Source: Neorhizobium tomejilense
Lineage (GTDB): Bacteria; Pseudomonadota; Alphaproteobacteria; Rhizobiales; Rhizobiaceae
Length of the DNA: 64,000 nucleotides
Assembly: GCA_002968845.1 (NCBI GenBank)
Contig: PVBG01000006.1
Span: forward strand, 62,001 to 126,000
Reading direction: 5' to 3'
Shown: in pieces, positions 18,130 to 26,293 of the stretch
Numbering within the stretch: the first letter of the stretch is position 1
Layout: each line of letters opens with the position of its first letter
Notes under the pieces: generated by a model
What the model saw: the letters and a program-made list of their open reading frames with translations, nothing else
The model's database searches: none
Told to the model about the DNA's origin: nothing
Position numbers and translations under genes: made by a program

Positions 18130-19668
18130 ATGAAACGCATCGGCATTGACGTAGGCGGAACCAATACGGACGCTGTTCTAATCGACGGCGACACGATCCT
18201 TTCCTCCATCAAGGTTCCGACCACTCAGGACGTGATGTCCGGCGTGAAGGCGGCACTGGCGCATGTTTCCGGCCGTATCGGTCCGAGCGACCGGCCGATC
18301 GACGCCGTGATGATCGGCACGACGCATTTCACCAATGCGGTAGTCGAGCGTGCCCGCCTGGAGCGGGTCGCGGCGATCCGCGTTGCACTGCCGAGCGGAT
18401 CCTCGCTGCCGCCGATGTGCGACTGGCCCGAAGATCTGCGCGCGGCGGTCGATCCACTGATCTTCATGGTGCATGGTGGCCACGAATACGACGGCAGCCC
18501 GCTTGTCCCGATGATCCCGGACGAGATCCGCGAGGCGGCAATGAAGATCCGCGACGCCGGCATCACCTCGATTGCCATATCGGCGACCTTCTCGCCGCTG
18601 ACGACCGAATGCGAGGTCACGGCCGCGGAGATCGTCCGTTCGATCATTCCGGACGCCCGCATTACCCTGTCGCATACGCTCGGCCGCATCGGCCTGCTTG
18701 AACGCGAGAACGTCGCGCTTCTGAACGCGGCGCTGCAGTCACTCGGCAAGACTACCGTTCAGGCATTTTCCGACGCGCTGCGAGAGGCCTCGATCTCCGC
18801 TCCGTTCTTCCTGACCCAGAACGACGGCACCGTGGCGCTGGCGGATGTCGCTGCTTCGAACCCGGTGCACAGCTTCGCCTCCGGGCCGACCAACTCCATG
18901 CGCGGCGCAGCTTTCCTGACCGGCCTTAGTGATGCAATGGTTGTCGACGTCGGCGGTACCACCTCCGACATCGGTTGCCTGGTCGGTGGCTTCCCCCGTG
19001 AGGCGAACAATATCGTCCATGTCGGCGGCGTGCGCACGCTGTTCCGCATGCCGGACCTCCTGCCGATCGCGCTTGGCGGCGGCACGATCATCGACACCGA
19101 AACCGGCAAGATCGGCCTGCGTTCGGTAGGACACCGCATCCTCAGCGAAGCCCGCGTGTTCGGCGGCAGCACACTGACGACCTCGGACGTGGCGGTGGCT
19201 GCGGGGCTGATCAAAATGGGCGATCGCGACCGGGTGAGGGATCTCGACCCGGCCTTCGTCGAGGCATGTCTTGCCCGCATCCGGGACATGGTGACCAACA
19301 GTTTCGACCAGATGAAGACTTCGGCCGAGGACGTACCGCTGATCGCAGTCGGTGGCGGCGCCTTCCTGATCCCAGATCGGATTGCCGGCGCCTCCGAGGT
19401 GCTTCGTGTCGAGAATGCCGGCGTCGCCAATGCACTCGGCGCGGCCATGGCACAGGTTTCAGGCGAGGTTGACCAGGTGTTTTCCGGCGTCAGCCGCGAC
19501 GAGGCGCTCACCACCGCGGAAGCCGGAGCGCAGAATGCGGCCGTTGCATCCGGTGCCGGACGTGAAAGTCTCAAGACGGTCGAAGTGGAAGACATTCCGG
19601 TCGCCTATTTGCCGGGCGGCGCCCGGCGTGTACGTGTGCGGGTGATTGGCGATATCGCCTTCAACTGA
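18130..19668 (+). CDS. HyuA-like hydantoinase/oxoprolinase N-terminal-family ATPase, copy 2
   Basis: A 512-aa paralogue of the protein at 12646-14202. Shared landmarks are GIDVGGTNTDAVL at the N-terminus, GTTHFTNAVVERARL near residue 62, the FASGPTNSMRGAAFLTG block near 250, and DVGGTTSDIG. As in copy 1 the C-terminal domain of full-length HyuA is absent and no HyuB partner is nearby. The ATG at 18130 abuts the stop of DUF917 copy 2. The duplication probably arose by pair duplication followed by rearrangement, because gene order within the pair is reversed. Confidence 0.85.
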   Translation: MKRIGIDVGGTNTDAVLIDGDTILSSIKVPTTQDVMSGVKAALAHVSGRIGPSDRPIDAVMIGTTHFTNAVVERARLERVAAIRVALPSGSSLPPMCDWPEDLRAAVDPLIFMVHGGHEYDGSPLVPMIPDEIREAAMKIRDAGITSIAISATFSPLTTECEVTAAEIVRSIIPDARITLSHTLGRIGLLERENVALLNAALQSLGKTTVQAFSDALREASISAPFFLTQNDGTVALADVAASNPVHSFASGPTNSMRGAAFLTGLSDAMVVDVGGTTSDIGCLVGGFPREANNIVHVGGVRTLFRMPDLLPIALGGGTIIDTETGKIGLRSVGHRILSEARVFGGSTLTTSDVAVAAGLIKMGDRDRVRDLDPAFVEACLARIRDMVTNSFDQMKTSAEDVPLIAVGGGAFLIPDRIAGASEVLRVENAGVANALGAAMAQVSGEVDQVFSGVSRDEALTTAEAGAQNAAVASGAGRESLKTVEVEDIPVAYLPGGARRVRVRVIGDIAFN

Positions 19669-19802
19669 AGAGCGCCTGTCGACCTAGACCGGGCGGCCAC
19701 TATCCGCGCCGGAACGGAGCATGACGAAGATCACACGGGCCATTCCCGGCGGATGCGGCGCGATGCCGGGAGACAGCACGAGCGCGGAAGAGTGGGCGGC
19801 CG

Positions 19803-19821
19803 CCCGCGACGATATCGCGGG
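19803..19821. other. Hairpin in the 233-bp gap before the dipeptidase gene
   Basis: CCCGCGA / TCGCGGG forms a perfect 7-bp stem with a CGATA loop, preceded by a self-complementary GGGCGGCCGCCC at about 19788-19799. The gap 19669-19901 contains no gene. Without a T-run this could be a stability element or weak terminator that reduces dipeptidase expression relative to the upstream operon. Confidence 0.4.
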
Positions 19822-19901
19822 GTCTGGGTGACGCCCGAGGGGAGAGCTTGCGTTGCCACGCATGAAGACAATCCACGAAATGCTGCTATAAGGAGGTTCG
19901 C

Positions 19902-20942
19902 GTGACCGAACTGACGGCTATCGTTCCTGTATTTGACGGACACAACGATATTCTCTCCCGCCTGATGCGCGAAGGCCGTGAAGGCGCCGAAGAGCGCTTC
20001 CTTAACGGTCAAGTGGGCTTGCATATCGATCTTCCGAGGGCACGCCAAGGCGGGCTCGCCGGCGGACTTTGCGCCGTCTACATACCTTCGGGCCGGGGCC
20101 TTGACGCGAACGGCGATCTGCCGCGCGTCGACCGCCAGAGCGCGCTCGATCAGACGATCGCGCAGGCAGCACTGCTGCGAAGCATCGAAGCCCAGTCGGA
20201 TGGCGCCTTCAAGATTTGCGTCTCCGCCGGCGAAATCCGCGCGGCGATGGCGGAAGACCGGTTCGCGGCAATCTTCCATATCGAAGGCATCGAGGCTGCA
20301 GGGGCGGATCTCGACCTTATTCCAGTCCTGCATGCCGCGGGCCTGCGCACGCTCGGTCCCGTCTGGAGCCGTTCGAACATCTTTGCGCATGGCGTTCCCT
20401 TCCGCTTCGGCCACGGGCCGGATATCGGGCGGGGATTGACCGAGGCGGGCCGCGATCTAATCCGGCTGTGCAATCGCCTGAAGATCATGGTCGACCTCTC
20501 GCATATGAACGATGCCGGTTTCTGGGACGTTGCGAAGATCTCCGACGCGCCGCTGGTAGCTTCGCACTCCAATGCGTTTGCGATCTGCCCGCACAGCCGC
20601 AACGCAACCGATCCTCAGCTCGACGCCATCCGAGGTACGGGCGGGTTGATAGGCCTCAACTTCGGCGTCAAGTTCCTGCATCCGGAAGGCAAGGCGGATG
20701 TCAACCTGGACCTGTCGATCATGGTGCGCCATGTCGACTACATGGTCGAAAAAGTCGGTATCGATCACGTCGCTTTGGGCTCGGATTTCGACGGAACTTT
20801 GATCTCCAGGAAGATCGGCGACGTTACAGGCCTGCCGCGCCTGATGGCAGCGCTTCGCGAAGCAGGCTATGACGACGAGGCTTTGGCCAAACTCGGTCAT
20901 CGCAACTGGATTGCGGTGCTGGAGCGCACCTGGGGGATTTAG
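19902..20942 (+). CDS. Membrane-type dipeptidase, peptidase family M19
   Basis: A 346-aa renal-dipeptidase-like metallopeptidase. The first metal motif is FDGHNDIL near residue 12, a FHIEGIE glutamate motif lies near 125, and VASHSNAFAICPHSRN and LGSDFDG near the C-terminus supply further ligands. The family cleaves dipeptides, including those with D- or modified C-terminal residues. No signal peptide is visible, so it should be cytoplasmic. The GTG start at 19902 has an ideal AAGGAGG site. It is the last gene of the transporter/HyuA/DUF917 operon and could hydrolyse the opened product of those enzymes. Confidence 0.88.
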   Translation: MTELTAIVPVFDGHNDILSRLMREGREGAEERFLNGQVGLHIDLPRARQGGLAGGLCAVYIPSGRGLDANGDLPRVDRQSALDQTIAQAALLRSIEAQSDGAFKICVSAGEIRAAMAEDRFAAIFHIEGIEAAGADLDLIPVLHAAGLRTLGPVWSRSNIFAHGVPFRFGHGPDIGRGLTEAGRDLIRLCNRLKIMVDLSHMNDAGFWDVAKISDAPLVASHSNAFAICPHSRNATDPQLDAIRGTGGLIGLNFGVKFLHPEGKADVNLDLSIMVRHVDYMVEKVGIDHVALGSDFDGTLISRKIGDVTGLPRLMAALREAGYDDEALAKLGHRNWIAVLERTWGI

Positions 20943-21251
20943 AATCTCTTGTCGTGGCGATAGTTAAGTTGACCTGTCGCGAGGGCAGATCGACGGTGCG
21001 GTCGTTGTCTGGCGGCTTATTTTGCGCGTCTTTGGTCGAATCGACGGTGTAGTGACATGGAGCGCGGTGACTGCAGTTCGATCCCTTTCAAGAGCATAAA
21101 TCCTCCCAGACGTTAACCGCCAGCGGCGGAGGCGGGTGTGGAAGGGGAGGCTCCGCCAGAGTTCTTCAATCAGTTGTAGAGGTTATGTCCAGCACGTTCA
21201 GGTTCGCCTAGGGCATTGTCCGTTGCAATTTTGCGACCTCTCGCAATAAGA
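20943..21251. other. Gene-free interval upstream of the siderophore operon
   Basis: No convincing gene or RNA is visible. A short ATCGACGGTG motif occurs twice (about 20989 and 21040). A stretch around 21070-21095 resembles one near 28630-28655, so both may be old mobile-element debris. The interval ends in the iron-responsive operator and promoter of the TonB receptor. Confidence 0.4.
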
Positions 21252-21266
21252 TGAGTATAACACTCA
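21252..21266. promoter_or_regulatory. Iron-responsive operator (TGA-N9-TCA), RirA-type
   Basis: The sequence TGA, nine bases (GTATAACAC), TCA is an exact match to the IRO element bound by RirA in rhizobia. It sits within a larger perfect palindrome ATGAGT-N5-ACTCAT (21251-21267). It lies about 140 bases before the receptor start, within an AT-rich promoter zone. The same 15-bp pattern is found upstream of the haem cassette at 56099-56113, and both share ACACTCA. Confidence 0.75.
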
Positions 21267-21408
21267 TATTTGATTGATCAGCAAAGATTCAGCTTTTATA
21301 GCTGCCCTCGGCGAACCATCTCGCCCAGCGACCTTCTCTCGCTGCTCCCTCACATCCGTGATCTGTCAGGATCACCCACCGCATTTTGCCGCCAAGAAGG
21401 ATCGGGTA

Positions 21409-23541
21409 GTGACGTTATTTTTCAACCAGTTTTACGCCCGCCGCCATCTTCTCAACTCCACCGTACTCGTTGGCGCGATGGCTGCAGCCATCATGCCAAC
21501 TGGGGCAGTTGCGCAGGATGCGGCTAGTGACGCGACTACGCTCCAACCCATAATCCTAAGAGGCTCCGGCACCCAGACGTTCAGCGAGGACAACGACACC
21601 ATCGTTCCCGAGCGTTCGGTTTCCGCCTTGAAGACCGACACGCCGCTCGTCGAGACGCCGCGCTCAGTTTCCGTGATCACACGCAAGGAGATGGAGCAGC
21701 GTGCCGTCACCGATATAATCCAGGCAGCCCGGTACAGCTCCGGCGTGAGTACCGGTGGCTTCGGCTATGACCCGCGCTTCGATCAGATTTACATCCGTGG
21801 CATCGAGACCACCGTAAGCGGTGATTTTCGCGACGGCTTGCGCCAACCGGTGATGACCTACGGAACATTCACAACCGAAATATACACGCTCGACCGTGTG
21901 GAGGTGTTGAAGGGCCCAGTGTCTGTCATGTACGGTGCGGCGAGCGCAGCCGGTATCGTCAACAAGATTTCCAAACTACCGCTCCAGGAAGCGCACCATG
22001 AGGTCGAACTCCAATACGGGACGGTTGGCCGTAAACAGGCCGCCTTCGATGTCGGCGGGCCGATCGGCGAAGGCCGTGACATGTTCTACCGTGTCGTAGG
22101 CCTCGTCCGAGAAGGGGAGACCAATTACGACATTCAGGACGACCGTTACCTGCTGCAGCCGTCCTTTACCTGGGAGCCGACCGACAGCACCAAAATCACC
22201 ATCTATGGCCTGGCTCAGGATACCGAAACCGCGGCGAGCGCCTGGACTTTCAAAAATGACGGCCAGATCTATCTCGTCAGCGACCCGGATTACGATTATC
22301 AGAAAATTCGGCAGTATCAGCTGGGCTATCAGCTTGAACACGACTTTGGCAACGGCCTGACCTTCCGTCAGAACGCACGCGTGAGCGATCTCGACCTCAA
22401 GGCACGTTATCTCAACCGGATGACAATGTTCAGCGCTCCGGCCGACCCCTGGGCGACCGCAGCGGTGACGGACAAGATGCGGGCCTACCAGATCGACAAC
22501 CAGCTCCAAGTCAAGTTCGAAACCGGCAGCTTGTCCCATACCATTCTCGCGGGGCTGGACTACACTGCCGTAAATTCGGATTTTGCCGTCGGCTATGGGT
22601 CCACACTGCCAAGCAACGTTGGTAGCGCACCAACGCCCGCGCTTACCGGCTTCACTGGCAACAACCTGCGTCAGACGGGACTGTATGCGCAGGAACAGGC
22701 AGAGATCGGAAACTGGCGCTTCGTCGGCGGCTTGCGCTACGATTGGCTGGACCAGACCAAGACAGATAAGGTTGCTGGCACAAGCGACGAGAGGGAAGAC
22801 GGAGCTCTGTCCGGTCAGGTCGGCCTTCTCTATCTCTTTGACAACGGGATCGCTCCCTATGTGAGCTACGGAACCTCCTTTGTACCCTCCACCGAGCTCT
22901 CTGCCTCGGGGGCCGTGCTGGAGCCAACCGAAGGCCGTCAGATCGAAGTCGGTATCAAATATCAGCCGGATGGCGAAAACTTCTCGCTCAGCACGGCGGT
23001 TTATCGTTTGGTGGAAACCGGCAAGCCGCAATATGCCGGCGCGTCGGGGCCTATCCTTATTTATGAAAACTCGGGTGAGAATACGTTCACGGGCTTCGAG
23101 GTCGAAGGTCGCAAGATATTCGACAACGGCATCAGCCTGATCGCCGCCTACACTTACACTCACGGGGAAATCACGGACAATCTCGACAGCTCCATTATCG
23201 GCAACACGCCAACGACGACGCCGCGTCACATAGCATCGCTGTGGGTCAACTATGAAGCGCCTGAAGATACCGTGATTGACGGCCTCAGCGTCGGCGGTGG
23301 CATCCGCGCAACAAGCGAATCTTTCACCAGCGACGCCAACACGGACAAGAATGCGGGGATCGTGTATCTGGACGCCGCAATTTCCTATGACTTCGGTGCA
23401 AAAAGTCCGGACCTGAAAGGTCTTTCACTCTCCGTCAGCGCGACGAACATCGCAAACCGCGAAGAGCAGGTCTGCAACGGCGGCTATTGCTACTTCGGCC
23501 AGGGCCGCACGGTTCTCGGATCGCTGAAGTATAAGTGGTAA
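21409..23541 (+). CDS. TonB-dependent siderophore receptor, FhuA/FoxA-like
   Basis: A 710-aa outer-membrane receptor. After a signal peptide ending near AVAQ come the ETPRSVSVITRKEMEQR plug start, the IYIRGIE plug motif, VLKGPVSVMYGAASAAGIVN, and a beta barrel that ends in SLKYKW with a terminal aromatic residue. This plug pattern is typical of hydroxamate and catecholate siderophore receptors. The GTG at 21409 is preferred because it follows an AAGAAGGA site and begins a proper signal peptide; the longer open frame from 21274 adds nonsense-like sequence. It is the first gene of an iron-uptake operon under the upstream operator. The cognate siderophore is inferred to be a hydroxamate from the FhuB-like partner. 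Confidence 0.88.
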   Translation: MTLFFNQFYARRHLLNSTVLVGAMAAAIMPTGAVAQDAASDATTLQPIILRGSGTQTFSEDNDTIVPERSVSALKTDTPLVETPRSVSVITRKEMEQRAVTDIIQAARYSSGVSTGGFGYDPRFDQIYIRGIETTVSGDFRDGLRQPVMTYGTFTTEIYTLDRVEVLKGPVSVMYGAASAAGIVNKISKLPLQEAHHEVELQYGTVGRKQAAFDVGGPIGEGRDMFYRVVGLVREGETNYDIQDDRYLLQPSFTWEPTDSTKITIYGLAQDTETAASAWTFKNDGQIYLVSDPDYDYQKIRQYQLGYQLEHDFGNGLTFRQNARVSDLDLKARYLNRMTMFSAPADPWATAAVTDKMRAYQIDNQLQVKFETGSLSHTILAGLDYTAVNSDFAVGYGSTLPSNVGSAPTPALTGFTGNNLRQTGLYAQEQAEIGNWRFVGGLRYDWLDQTKTDKVAGTSDEREDGALSGQVGLLYLFDNGIAPYVSYGTSFVPSTELSASGAVLEPTEGRQIEVGIKYQPDGENFSLSTAVYRLVETGKPQYAGASGPILIYENSGENTFTGFEVEGRKIFDNGISLIAAYTYTHGEITDNLDSSIIGNTPTTTPRHIASLWVNYEAPEDTVIDGLSVGGGIRATSESFTSDANTDKNAGIVYLDAAISYDFGAKSPDLKGLSLSVSATNIANREEQVCNGGYCYFGQGRTVLGSLKYKW

Positions 23542-23659
23542 CAGGTGGCGGCTGGGCGCCAGAAACCGCCAGGTAACCGCCTCACATCTGTGCTTTCATC
23601 AGGTATTCGAAGCAGGTGCGTCCAATGACCCCGTGGCAGAAAATCTCAGCGAGTTGAGC

Positions 23660-24532
23660 ATGACTGAAAAAACCTACGCGCTGCCCGGAACTGTTTGTTT
23701 TGATCTGGCACCAAAGGCGGGCGGCGAGCCCTATCGCATCTTCCTCTATATTCCCACCGGCGAACCTCCCGCCGAGGGATGGCCGCTTTTGGTCACGACC
23801 GACGGGAATGCAACCTTTCCCTTTGCCGTCGCCAGCCTGGTGACGCAAGCGCCTTACCCGACCGGAACCAACGTCGATTGGGGCGTTATCGCAGCGATCG
23901 GCTATCCCTCTGACGAACCCTATAACGCACTCCGCAGGGCGTGGGACCTTGGACCTCCGCCGATCAAATCCTATCCGCCCTATTTTGAAGGTGGCCCCGC
24001 CGTCCGCATCGGCGGGACGGGCGAACTGCTCGACTTGATCGAGAAGCAGCTGCTTCCGCGGCTTTCCGAAATGGTGCGGCTCGATGCGACGCGGCGATCG
24101 CTTTTCGGGCATTCTTTCGGCGGTCTTTTCACCCTCTACGCCCTTTTCGAACGTCCAGCTCTTTTTGCCAACTGGATTGCTGCCAGTCCGACTATTTACT
24201 GGGAAGGCAGTGAAATCCTGAACAATGAGGCGCGTCGCCAGAGCGTAGCGGGTCACGCGGTTTTCCTTCACCTGTCGGCCGGTGAGTACGAGGGAGATAA
24301 ACTTGCCCCTTTTCAATACCGAAACGAAGATGCAGCGTCTCGTCTGGAGAAGAGGAAAACCGAGCAGACGGTTGCGTTGGCGCAGGAGATGGCAGAGCGA
24401 CTGAACCGCCCCAAGGACGGAATTCGGACGCAGTTCGAGCTTTTTGCAGGGCAAACCCACATGTCCGTCCTCGGACCAGCCGTCAATCGCGCCGTGGGCA
24501 TCGCTTTCGAAGTGGCGGACAAAAATGTGTGA
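23660..24532 (+). CDS. Putative esterase (PF00756 type), siderophore hydrolase candidate
   Basis: A 290-aa alpha/beta hydrolase of the Fes/IroE/BesA type. Nucleophile Ser152 sits in GHSFGG and the likely catalytic histidine is His267 in GQTHMS. There is no signal peptide, so it should act in the cytoplasm and release iron by cleaving imported siderophore. I take the ATG at 23660; a GTG at 23633 would add nine residues with no better ribosome-binding site. It lies between the receptor and the ATPase gene, and its stop is followed by the next gene after about 50 bases. An esterase among Fhu-type genes suggests an ester-linked siderophore. Confidence 0.8.
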   Translation: MTEKTYALPGTVCFDLAPKAGGEPYRIFLYIPTGEPPAEGWPLLVTTDGNATFPFAVASLVTQAPYPTGTNVDWGVIAAIGYPSDEPYNALRRAWDLGPPPIKSYPPYFEGGPAVRIGGTGELLDLIEKQLLPRLSEMVRLDATRRSLFGHSFGGLFTLYALFERPALFANWIAASPTIYWEGSEILNNEARRQSVAGHAVFLHLSAGEYEGDKLAPFQYRNEDAASRLEKRKTEQTVALAQEMAERLNRPKDGIRTQFELFAGQTHMSVLGPAVNRAVGIAFEVADKNV

Positions 24533-24582
24533 CGGACATCTGCGCTGTTGGCGCGACATTTCATTATTGGTTAGGAGGTAAC

Positions 24583-25395
24583 GTGGTCTCGGCTCAGCTA
24601 GCTCAGGACGCTCCCGAAACGACGGATGCTTTTGCTGTCGAGAAGGTCGGTCTTTCGATCGACGGAAACACGATCCTGTCAGACGTCAGTCTCGATTTTC
24701 CAGCAGGTGAGGTGGTGGCCCTGGTCGGCCACAATGGTTCGGGCAAATCCAGTCTCCTGAAAATCTTGGCACGGCAACTCACACCGACTGCCGGATCGGT
24801 TGCCTACGGTGGCCGCAACCTCGAGCACTATCACGGCCGTGACTTTGCACAGTCGGTTGCCTATTTGCCGCAGGATTTGGGTACAGGCTCAGACATGACG
24901 ATCCGCGAACTCGTCGGTTGCGGGCGCTATCCCTGGCACGGTGCGCTTGGCCGGTTCTCCGATGTCGACAAGGCAAAAGTCGAGGCCGCCATAGCAGCCA
25001 CGCATATCGAAACCTTTGCCGATCGTGTTGTAGGCACACTATCCGGTGGGGAGCGGCAGCGTGCGTGGATCGCGATGCTGATGGCTCAGGACGCTCGGTG
25101 CCTGCTGCTCGACGAGCCAACCGCGGCGCTGGATATCGCGCACCAGATCGAAGTGCTGTCTCTCGTGCGGCGGCTGGCCCGCGATGGCGGCCGGAGCATC
25201 GTGATCGTTCTTCATGATATCAACATGGCCGCACGCTTCTGCGATCGGATCCATGCGCTGAAAGTCGGACGGGTCGTTGCAAGCGGCACGCCGGACGAAA
25301 TCGTAGTGCCTGAGACGCTCCACGCCATCTATGGGATCGATATGGATGTGATTTCCGTTCCGCATCTTTTGCATCCGCTTGCCTATGCCTGCTGA
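24583..25395 (+). CDS. fhuC: Iron-siderophore ABC transporter ATPase, FhuC-like
   Basis: A 270-aa ATPase of the FepC/FhuC group: Walker A GHNGSGKSS, the QDLGTGSDMTIRELVGCGRYPWHG block typical of iron-chelate importers, signature LSGGERQR and Walker B CLLLDEPTAALD. The GTG at 24583 is preferred over an in-frame GTG at 24529 because a strong AGGAGGT site lies just before it. It should energise the double-length permease encoded two genes downstream. Confidence 0.85.
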   Translation: MVSAQLAQDAPETTDAFAVEKVGLSIDGNTILSDVSLDFPAGEVVALVGHNGSGKSSLLKILARQLTPTAGSVAYGGRNLEHYHGRDFAQSVAYLPQDLGTGSDMTIRELVGCGRYPWHGALGRFSDVDKAKVEAAIAATHIETFADRVVGTLSGGERQRAWIAMLMAQDARCLLLDEPTAALDIAHQIEVLSLVRRLARDGGRSIVIVLHDINMAARFCDRIHALKVGRVVASGTPDEIVVPETLHAIYGIDMDVISVPHLLHPLAYAC

Positions 25396-25408
25396 GGTCT
25401 GTCCCGAG

Positions 25409-26293
25409 ATGAAGATTTCAAGGCGTTCATTTCTGCACCATGCGGCGGCCGCAGCCGTCTCGATGCCGAAGCCATTGCGGGCCGAGGTCGCCAGGCAAAG
25501 GGTGGTCGGCCTCGACTACGGGCTGTCGTCCACGCTCCTGTCGCTTGGATTGCCTCCAGTCGGAATATCCGACCTTGCCGACTGGGACAAATGGGTGGTC
25601 GAGCCGGCAATGCCGCAATCGGTCGTCGATATAGGCAGTTCCCATGAAGTCGATTTCGAGGTCCTGATACAGCTGAAGCCAGACATTATTCTGACGACGC
25701 CTTATCTCGACGAGCTTTTGCCCAGGCTCCAGCCGATTGCGAAGATTTTGCGGCTTGAAATCTTCACGCCCGACACTGGCCCGATCCTCCCGGCGGCGAT
25801 CGCGGCGACGCGCAAACTGGCTGCCGAACTCGGCCATGAGGCCGAGGCGGAACCGTTCCTGGCGCGATCCGACGCATTCTTCGAGAGGTGCCGCCGACGG
25901 CTTGCCGGCCGGACCGTTCCGCCAGTTGTGCTGGTGAGCTTTATGGATGCGCGGCACGCTCGCGTCTATTCGGCCCCTGGCCTGTTTCACAATGCGCTCG
26001 AGCGTATTGGTGTGCGTAATGCCTGGACGCGGCAATCGAACTATTGGGGCTTCGATACTATTGGCATCGAAGAATTGTCCGTCATCACCGATCCGAATGC
26101 CCGGCTGATCGCCTTCGACCCCGTCCCGCCCGACGTATTGCCGAAGCTCGTCGACAGCCCATTGTGGCAGGCGCTCCCGTTTTCCCGGCCAGGTCACCTG
26201 TCAGTCGTTCCGCCGGCACTGATGTTCGGCATGGTCAACGAGGCTGTGCGTTTCGCCGGCCTGGTGACCGACGTTCTGGAACAAGACGCATGA
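25409..26293 (+). CDS. fhuD: Iron-siderophore periplasmic binding protein, FhuD-like, Tat signal
   Basis: A 294-aa class III (PF01497) binding protein. Its N-terminus is a twin-arginine signal (SRRSFLHHAA), followed by a GLDYGLSSTLLSLGLPPVGI block and a DFEVLIQLKPDIILTTPY motif, which are characteristic of FhuD/FepB. The ATG at 25409 puts the twin arginines near residue 4; an alternative ATG at 25385 would add eight residues. Its stop overlaps the start of the permease gene (ATGA). The preceding ATPase gene ends 13 bases upstream. Confidence 0.83.
   Translation: MKISRRSFLHHAAAAAVSMPKPLRAEVARQRVVGLDYGLSSTLLSLGLPPVGISDLADWDKWVVEPAMPQSVVDIGSSHEVDFEVLIQLKPDIILTTPYLDELLPRLQPIAKILRLEIFTPDTGPILPAAIAATRKLAAELGHEAEAEPFLARSDAFFERCRRRLAGRTVPPVVLVSFMDARHARVYSAPGLFHNALERIGVRNAWTRQSNYWGFDTIGIEELSVITDPNARLIAFDPVPPDVLPKLVDSPLWQALPFSRPGHLSVVPPALMFGMVNEAVRFAGLVTDVLEQDA

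Noticed and set aside
21068..21095. A GTTCGATCC stretch that looks like a tRNA T-loop, with a similar one near 28635
   Set aside because: The flanking bases do not form a T-stem, and no acceptor or anticodon arms can be built. The likeness between the two places is more likely shared mobile-element debris.
21274..21408. Upstream extension of the TonB receptor from 21274
   Set aside because: The added 45 residues do not look like a signal peptide or receptor, while the GTG at 21409 has a good ribosome site and starts a signal peptide.
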